Source: an uncultured Chlorobiaceae bacterium
Lineage (GTDB): Bacteria; Bacteroidota; Chlorobiia; Chlorobiales; Chlorobiaceae
DNA: 64,000 nt
NCBI GenBank assembly: GCA_903920215.1
Contig: CAIXLG010000018.1
Span: 1-64,000, forward strand
Direction: 5' to 3'
Below the pieces are notes generated by a model. That model saw nothing but the letters and a program-made list of their open reading frames with translations. It was not told the DNA's origin and ran no database searches. A program made the position numbers and the translations under genes. Below, piece after piece: positions 58,084 to 64,000 of this stretch. Every line of letters starts with the position of its first letter. Positions within the stretch are counted from its first letter, which is position 1.

Positions 58084-59220
58084 CTACAATAAAAAACTCA
58101 TCATAATGCCGGCGGCAACTGCCGAACCGATTACCCCGGCTACATTTGGAGCCATGGCATGCATGATCAGGTGGTTGTCGGGATCAGCTTTAAGTCCTTC
58201 CATCTGCACTACAAGCGCACTGTCAGGCACTGCCGAAACTCCTGCCGCGCCAATCAGAGGATTGATCCTGTTTTCTGTTGAAAGAAAAAGATTCATGATT
58301 TTGGCAAAAAGCACACCGCCAGCCGTTGAAAACATAAAGGCAGTTGCGCCGAGAACAAAAATATGCATTGATTGTTGTGTCAGAAAGGTTGTTGCCTGGG
58401 TTGAAGCACCGATGGTGAGGCCAAGAATAATGGTGACCATATCGATCATCGTATTTCTTGCAGTATCTGCGAGACGTTTTGTCACCATGGATTCCTTGAG
58501 CAGATTACCTAAAAAAAGCATACCGAGAAGAGGCAGTGAACCCGGAGCGATAAATCCTGTAAGAAGAAGAGCAACAACAGGGAAAAGTATTTTTTCCAGT
58601 TTGCTTACAGAGCGAGGCGGTTTCATTTTTATTCTGCGTTCTTTTTTCGTGGTCAAAAGACGCATGATCGGAGTCTGAATGACAGGAAGAAGGGCCATGT
58701 AAGAATAGGCGGCTATGGCGATAGAACCGATGAGATGCGGGGCAAGCTTTGAAGAGAGAAAGATAGCTGTTGGGCCGTCAGCACCGCCGATTATTCCGAT
58801 AGATGCTGCCTCAGGATTGGTAAATCCCAGAGAAATAGCGCCTATATAGGTTAAAAAAATGCCAAGCTGTGCTGCGCCACCGAGCAGCATGAGTTTGGGG
58901 TTTGAAATCAGAGGTGAAAAATCGGTCATGGCACCAATGCCGAGAAAAATCAGCGGAGGAAAAATCCCTTTCAGCACACCCATATAAAGATAATTCATCA
59001 CACTCCCTTCCTCATATATTCCAAGGTGCAGGCCGGCATGTTCAACAAATGGTATGTTGCCGATCAGTATCCCGAATCCTATCGGGACGAGGAAAAGAGG
59101 TTTATATTCATATCGGATTGCAAGAAAAATGAATAGCAACCCGACCAGAATCATCAGCAGGTGCCCTGGTGTCAGATTGGCAAAACCGGAATTCTCAACA
59201 AAACGTACAATCCCTTCCAT
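58084..59220 (-). CDS. Na+-pumping decarboxylase beta subunit (OadB/MmdB family)
   Basis: 'ASIGIIGGADGPTAIFLSSKLAPHLIGSIAIAAYSYMALLPVIQTPIMRLLTTKKERRIKM'. Confidence 0.95.
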   Translation of the reverse strand: MEGIVRFVENSGFANLTPGHLLMILVGLLFIFLAIRYEYKPLFLVPIGFGILIGNIPFVEHAGLHLGIYEEGSVMNYLYMGVLKGIFPPLIFLGIGAMTDFSPLISNPKLMLLGGAAQLGIFLTYIGAISLGFTNPEAASIGIIGGADGPTAIFLSSKLAPHLIGSIAIAAYSYMALLPVIQTPIMRLLTTKKERRIKMKPPRSVSKLEKILFPVVALLLTGFIAPGSLPLLGMLFLGNLLKESMVTKRLADTARNTMIDMVTIILGLTIGASTQATTFLTQQSMHIFVLGATAFMFSTAGGVLFAKIMNLFLSTENRINPLIGAAGVSAVPDSALVVQMEGLKADPDNHLIMHAMAPNVAGVIGSAVAAGIMMSFLL

Positions 59221-59228
59221 AATGGTGT

Positions 59229-59645
59229 TTATTCAATTTCGATCAGTATATCACCCTGCATCACGGTATCGCCTACGGCAACTTTAACTGATTTTACAGT
59301 ACCGGCTTTTTCTGCAAAAACATTGTTTTCCATTTTCATGGCTTCAAGAACAATTACGGGCTGATCAAGTTTAATCTGCATGCCCGGCAGTACCGAAATT
59401 GCGATAATCGTACCGGGAAGGGGAGCCTTAATCAAGCACAGGCCAGGTGAATTGAGTACCGGAGCTTTTGGTTCTGCTGGAGGAGTGTAGCGGACAAGTT
59501 TTGGCGTTTGCGGTGTTTTAACTTCCTTACCCAGTTCAACCTGGTAAGATGTCCCGTTTACCTCGACCTCAGCAACATTCTCTTCAAGGGATTTGATTTC
59601 AACGCTGTACTTGTTTCCGCTTATCGTGAATTTATATCGCCTCAT
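59229..59645 (-). CDS. Biotin carboxyl carrier (gamma) subunit
   Basis: 'CLIKAPLPGTIIAISVLPGMQIKLDQPVIVLEAMKMENNVFAEKAG' (EAMKMEN). Confidence 0.95.
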   Translation of the reverse strand: MRRYKFTISGNKYSVEIKSLEENVAEVEVNGTSYQVELGKEVKTPQTPKLVRYTPPAEPKAPVLNSPGLCLIKAPLPGTIIAISVLPGMQIKLDQPVIVLEAMKMENNVFAEKAGTVKSVKVAVGDTVMQGDILIEIE

Positions 59646-60022
59646 CGTTGAAAACGGTTAATATTAATAACGTTATAGATTTTTGAATTCCAGGGCGAAT
59701 AGGATTTTCCAACTTTCTTTATCGTAAGAATTGCCGTTTCCTCATCGTGCAGCTCTTCAAGGTAGAGCGATATAGCTGTGGCGATAGCCGCACTGACTTC
59801 TCCCTGAACCATAGTGCCGGCGAGTGCTGCTTTTTCTTCTCCACCCTCTTTTTGAAATTTTCTTCTCAGGTTACGGGTGAGAAACTTCGGAAGCAGACTG
59901 AACACTATAAAAAGCAGAAAAAGCGATAAAAACACAATGCTATAGCCAATAAGTGCAAGAGTCAGATGTTCATTCCCGATAGCTGAAAGATCAATCGGTA
60001 ACAGATGAACGATTGTTGTCAT
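59642..60022 (-). CDS. OadG/MmdD-like small membrane subunit
   Basis: 126 aa, single N-terminal TM, within the decarboxylase operon. Confidence 0.75.
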   Translation of the reverse strand: MTTIVHLLPIDLSAIGNEHLTLALIGYSIVFLSLFLLFIVFSLLPKFLTRNLRRKFQKEGGEEKAALAGTMVQGEVSAAIATAISLYLEELHDEETAILTIKKVGKSYSPWNSKIYNVININRFQR

Positions 60023-60037
60023 TGAGTTATTTTCACG

Positions 60038-61579
60038 TTAAAGTGGTAGAGTAGAGTGCTTTTTTGGAGGGTTGACATCTTTCTTTGTAGACAGCGTCTG
60101 TAAAGCACGGATTATTCTGAACCGGGTATTGCGTGGCTCTATGATATCGTCAATATAGCCGTATTTTGCCGCTTCATAAGGGTTGGAAAATTTCTCACGA
60201 TACCCGGCTGCATTATCAGCTACAAACTTTGCACGTTCTTCAGGGTTTTCGATTGCATTAAGATCTCGATTATACAGCACCTCAATAGCGCCTATAGGCC
60301 CCATGACAGCAATTTCTGCCGTCGGCCAGGCATAATTAACGTCTCCTCGCAACTGTTTGGAACTCATGACAATGTAAGCTCCGCCATAGGCCTTCCGCAG
60401 GATAATAGTGATTTTCGGGACGGTGGCCTCTCCGTAAGCAAATATCAGTTTCGCCCCATTACTGATAATGCCTTCAAACTCCTGGGCACTTCCCGGAAGG
60501 AATCCAGGGACATCGACAAGGGTAACAAGAGGGATATTGAATGCATCACAGAATCTTACAAACCGGGCAGCTTTGCGTGAAGCGTTAATGTCAAGGCATC
60601 CGGCCAGGTAGTTCGGCTGATTGGCAACAATGCCGGTTGATATGCCATTAAAAGTTACAAAACCAACAACGATGTTTCGGGCATATTGCCGCTGTACCTC
60701 AAGAAACTCTCCATTGTCCGCAATCGAATGAATAATATCTTTTACATCATAGGGAATAGATGGTTTTTCAGGTATGATCGTATTCAGTTTCTCATCCAAC
60801 CGGTCGGCAGGGTCGCTGCAGACGGCCAGTGGTGGTTCTTCAAGGTTGTTCTGAGGCAGGTAACTAAGCAGTTTTTTTATCAGAAGTATACCTTCGGTTT
60901 CATTAGCTCCGACAAAATGGGTGACTCCTGATTTTGTTGCATGAACTGATGCTCCGCCAAGATCTTCATCAGTGATGGTTTCACCGGTAACAGTTTTAAC
61001 AACTTTCGGTCCGGTGACAAACATGTAACTGGTCTTTTCAGCCATGACAACAAAGTCAGTAAGGGCAGGAGAGTAAACTGCACCTCCGGCACAAGGTCCG
61101 AAAATAGCTGATATCTGTGGAATGACACCCGAAGCCATAATGTTTCTCTGAAAAATACTTGCATATCCGGAAAGGCTTCTCACTCCTTCCTGAATTCTTG
61201 CTCCGCCGCTGTCATTAATGCCGATAATGGGCGCTCCAACCTTCATCGCCTGATCCATAACCTTGCATATTTTAAGGGCATTGGTCTCTGAAAGGGAGCC
61301 TCCCAGCACGGTAAAGTCCTGAGAAAAAATATAAACGGTACGTCCATCGATGGTTCCATGTCCGGTGATCACCCCATCGGAAAGATACTGTTCCTTGTCA
61401 AGACCGAAATCAGTGGTCCGGTGGGTGACAAACATGTCGTATTCTTCAAAACTGCCTTCGTCAAGCAACATATCCACGCGTTCACGAGCAGTGAATTTCC
61501 CTTTTTTATGCTGTGCATTTATGCGCTTTTCTCCGCCTCCGAGGCGAGCTTTTTCGCGTTCAGCAATTAAGCGTTTCAT
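60038..61579 (-). CDS. Propionyl-CoA carboxylase beta/methylmalonyl-CoA decarboxylase alpha (carboxyltransferase) subunit
   Basis: '[26 protein letters not shown]', '[19 protein letters not shown]', '[19 protein letters not shown]', '[16 protein letters not shown]'. Confidence 0.95.
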   Translation of the reverse strand: MKRLIAEREKARLGGGEKRINAQHKKGKFTARERVDMLLDEGSFEEYDMFVTHRTTDFGLDKEQYLSDGVITGHGTIDGRTVYIFSQDFTVLGGSLSETNALKICKVMDQAMKVGAPIIGINDSGGARIQEGVRSLSGYASIFQRNIMASGVIPQISAIFGPCAGGAVYSPALTDFVVMAEKTSYMFVTGPKVVKTVTGETITDEDLGGASVHATKSGVTHFVGANETEGILLIKKLLSYLPQNNLEEPPLAVCSDPADRLDEKLNTIIPEKPSIPYDVKDIIHSIADNGEFLEVQRQYARNIVVGFVTFNGISTGIVANQPNYLAGCLDINASRKAARFVRFCDAFNIPLVTLVDVPGFLPGSAQEFEGIISNGAKLIFAYGEATVPKITIILRKAYGGAYIVMSSKQLRGDVNYAWPTAEIAVMGPIGAIEVLYNRDLNAIENPEERAKFVADNAAGYREKFSNPYEAAKYGYIDDIIEPRNTRFRIIRALQTLSTKKDVNPPKKHSTLPL

Positions 61580-61832
61580 TGTGTTTTACGATATTGATTA
61601 ACTAACTTGCTGACTCACTGAGTCTTTTCAGGATTGCGTTTCATGGGTACCGTAACCTGTTTATTGTTCCCGAAGCAATAGGTCCATATATGCAACCACC
61701 GAGCATGCCCTTCGTTGCGTTCTTTCGAACACAAAGATCGACAAAATAAATGAATAACCGTCTTCTTCTGCATGATGACGTGAATAATGTTAAATTTTAT
61801 TTTTTTCAGATTAAAAAAGCCACAAGAAAACC

Positions 61833-62600
61833 ATGACTTCCGATCTTCAGCTTGCCGTTGAATTGGCCGAACAGGCGGGTCGATTAACTCTTGACTATTT
61901 TTCCCGTAAATCGCTCCAGGTTTTTACAAAAAGGGACGCAACACCAGTTACCGAAGCTGACCGTAAAGCCGAAGAGCTGATTCGAACAGCCATTGCCTCA
62001 CGCTATCCTGAAGATGGGCTTCTTGGCGAGGAGTTTGATGAGCGGCCTTCCATGAACAACCGAAGATGGATTATTGATCCGATAGATGGCACCAAGGCGT
62101 TTATTCATGGAGTTCCGCTTTATGGTGTTTTGATTGCGCTTGAGATTGACGGATTTCTTAAGCTTGGGGTTGTTCATTTTCCTGCGCTGGGTGAACTCTA
62201 CCATGCTGAACGCGGAAGTGGAGCCTTTCTCAATGGAACCCCGATAACCGTTTCCTCTATTGCCGATATAAGGCAATCCACCGTTCTCTATACTGAAAGG
62301 GAGTATCTTCTCGATCCTCCCACCCTTCATCCTGCAGATATGCTTCGCCATGATGCTGGCCTTGTCAGGGGTTGGGGTGACTGCTACGGCCATATGCTTG
62401 TTGCCTCAGGCAGGGCGGAAGTGTCAGTGGACAAGGTCATGAGCCCATGGGATTGTGCAGCACTGATTCCTGTAGTGCTTGAAGCAGGTGGCCGCTGTTT
62501 TGATTACAGGGGAGAAACGACCGCATTTGGTGAAGGTCTTGTCAGTGCCAATAAGGTAATCGGCACAACTCTGCTGGATGCAATCGAAACCCATGTATAA
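61833..62600 (+). CDS. hisN: Inositol monophosphatase-family histidinol-phosphatase
   Basis: 'DATPVTEADRKAEELIR', 'GLLGEEFDE', 'RWIIDPIDGTKAFIHGVPLYGVLIAL', 'VMSPWDCAALIPVVLEAGG'. Confidence 0.85.
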   Translation: MTSDLQLAVELAEQAGRLTLDYFSRKSLQVFTKRDATPVTEADRKAEELIRTAIASRYPEDGLLGEEFDERPSMNNRRWIIDPIDGTKAFIHGVPLYGVLIALEIDGFLKLGVVHFPALGELYHAERGSGAFLNGTPITVSSIADIRQSTVLYTEREYLLDPPTLHPADMLRHDAGLVRGWGDCYGHMLVASGRAEVSVDKVMSPWDCAALIPVVLEAGGRCFDYRGETTAFGEGLVSANKVIGTTLLDAIETHV

Positions 62601-62606
62601 CAATTC

Positions 62607-63140
62607 ATGATGATAATTTCGCTGCTTATCGTTATTGTTGTCCTGCTTATCGGTGTCCTTGCACTTATGCTGATTGGCTGGCCGGGGAGGGAACGGAAGG
62701 AAATTGAAAAAACCGGACGGGAACTTCGTCGTGAACTTGCTCAGCATAGAGCTGATTCTATACAGTTGCTTCATGCCATGCGCATGGAACTTGAAGAATC
62801 TGTCAGGGAAACGCTCGAACAGGAATTTGCATCGTTTGAAAAAATGAATCAGCGGGTGCCATCCCGGCAGAAAAAATCCCCTGCAACTCAACAAGGGAAA
62901 TCTTCAAGGCAGGAAGAAGATGAGAACGAAAGTGGAGAGAGCGTTGATGACATGACAATGAAAAGGAGTAAAGGGTACCGCTTTCATCAATCGGAGAGTG
63001 AACGGCAGTTTCCGCTTTTTCAGGAAAGGAAGGAAGTGGAAAAGATGAAAGTGGAAGAGACTGAATTCGTTGCAAGTCAGGTGTTTTTGGACGATGATAT
63101 TCCGGACATTGAACATGACCTGCCAGATGATGATGTTTAG
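62607..63140 (+). CDS. Hypothetical protein with N-terminal TM
   Basis: 177 aa, one TM then charged coiled-coil; directly downstream of hisN. Confidence 0.65.
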   Translation: MMIISLLIVIVVLLIGVLALMLIGWPGRERKEIEKTGRELRRELAQHRADSIQLLHAMRMELEESVRETLEQEFASFEKMNQRVPSRQKKSPATQQGKSSRQEEDENESGESVDDMTMKRSKGYRFHQSESERQFPLFQERKEVEKMKVEETEFVASQVFLDDDIPDIEHDLPDDDV

Positions 63141-63159
63141 AAGATAAAATAAATACCGG

Positions 63160-63900
63160 TTACTGCAGAGCTTTGGCGATAGCTTTCGCAAAGCTTGAAG
63201 CATTGAACTCTTCCGGGATAACATCAACCTGGATACCAAGCTTTTCGATCGCTGTGGCTGTTGTAGTGCCTATAGCGGCTATCTGCACTCCAAGAGGCAG
63301 GGTAGTGGTTCCAAGAGCTTCAAAAAAATTAACAGCGGTGGATGGGCTGGTAAATGAAAGGCAGGAAAGCACGCCTTGTTCTAGCAGTTTTTTAACCTTC
63401 GTACTCTCTTCAAGAGAGGGTGGCAGGTTTTCATAAACAGTTAGTTCTAAACAAGTTCCTCCCCGTTTATCAATTACAGCAGGAATGGTTCCCAGTGAAA
63501 GAGTTCCTCTCAGAAAAAGAAAAGTGTGGCCTGCAATGGTATCATCACCAATCTCTTCCATCAGAGTAACGGCATCAGCAATTTTCGGTATCGGCTCGGT
63601 AGTGACACCATGAACTGCAAGATCCTGAGCTGTAGTTTTTCCTACAGCCCAAACCTTGAGCTTTTGAAGGCTTTTCAGTTCCTCCGGGCTCTCAAGGAGC
63701 AACCGTTCCATAAAAAAGCTGACACTGTTAGGACTTGTAAAAAAGATCCCGTCAAAACGGCTTAGCTCAGGAACCTTCCACCCGGAAACCGGTCTGATCT
63801 CAATTGTCGGAAAGACAAAAGAGCTCAGACCATACTGTTCCAGTTCCTTAACAAATGACGCTGCCTGATCTTTCGGCCGAGTGACAAGGACAGTTTTCAT
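63160..63900 (-). CDS. hemD: Uroporphyrinogen-III synthase
   Basis: '[21 protein letters not shown]', '[19 protein letters not shown]', '[12 protein letters not shown]', '[15 protein letters not shown]'. Confidence 0.9.
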   Translation of the reverse strand: MKTVLVTRPKDQAASFVKELEQYGLSSFVFPTIEIRPVSGWKVPELSRFDGIFFTSPNSVSFFMERLLLESPEELKSLQKLKVWAVGKTTAQDLAVHGVTTEPIPKIADAVTLMEEIGDDTIAGHTFLFLRGTLSLGTIPAVIDKRGGTCLELTVYENLPPSLEESTKVKKLLEQGVLSCLSFTSPSTAVNFFEALGTTTLPLGVQIAAIGTTTATAIEKLGIQVDVIPEEFNASSFAKAIAKALQ

Positions 63901-64000
63901 CAGCGGGTTTTACGGATTTCCGACAGAATTTTTTCCGCACCCTGTTTCAGCAGTTCTTCTGCCAGTGCAATACCGACTTCTTCAGCCTGCTCGGGAGAAG
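63900..64000 (-). CDS. hemC: Hydroxymethylbilane synthase, C-terminal fragment at window edge
   Basis: Hand translation '..[33 protein letters not shown]' immediately upstream of hemD with ATGA overlap. Confidence 0.75.
   Translation of the reverse strand, partial: SPEQAEEVGIALAEELLKQGAEKILSEIRKTR

Noticed and set aside
61612-61624. GACTCA-c-TGAGTC palindrome between mmdA-like gene and hisN
   Set aside because: Short, single occurrence; insufficient support as a regulatory site

Overview
The flanking housekeeping genes (hemB, hemD, hemC, aroC, cysE, a Na+-pumping methylmalonyl-CoA decarboxylase-type operon) suggest a green sulfur bacterium (Chlorobiaceae). That assignment is inference. Layout: (1) 1-761, a TPR/kinesin-light-chain-like gene cut by the window edge. 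(2) 785-10020, a minus-strand phage head/lysis/host-recognition module (scaffold, P22-type coat, tail-fibre/DUF1566 proteins, LRR protein, amidase, holin-like, TerL, portal) with no recognisable tail-tube or tape-measure gene. (3) 10265-38910, about 29 kb of accessory DNA between the two phage modules: a helicase/methylase/ATPase defence operon (Hma-like), Mrr, umuD with a truncated umuC, a TPR/HExxH peptidase, SRAP, a UvrD helicase with zinc ribbons, a LuxR regulator, a DNA/RNA non-specific endonuclease, a ~6 kb mosaic of several repeat families, an ArdA-like antirestriction protein, and a Nif11-like small ORF absent from the supplied track. (4) 39027-47063, a phage replication/recombination/integration module, followed by a striking array of 11-12 bp helically phased GGAACA iterons next to the integrase. 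(5) 47379-64000, chromosomal genes. These include a tightly overlapping three-gene operon at 53612-58010 (AfsA-like hotdog protein, FAD amine oxidase-like protein, hybrid kinase with a CqsS-like membrane sensor domain). I consider it the best candidate for an undescribed small-molecule signalling system. A second candidate mechanism is the set of interleaved duplicated gene 3' ends (SRAP', luxR', umuD', TPR') that bracket the cargo genes and look like scars of repeated cargo capture or exchange. All functional calls come from reading motifs by eye; no database search was run.
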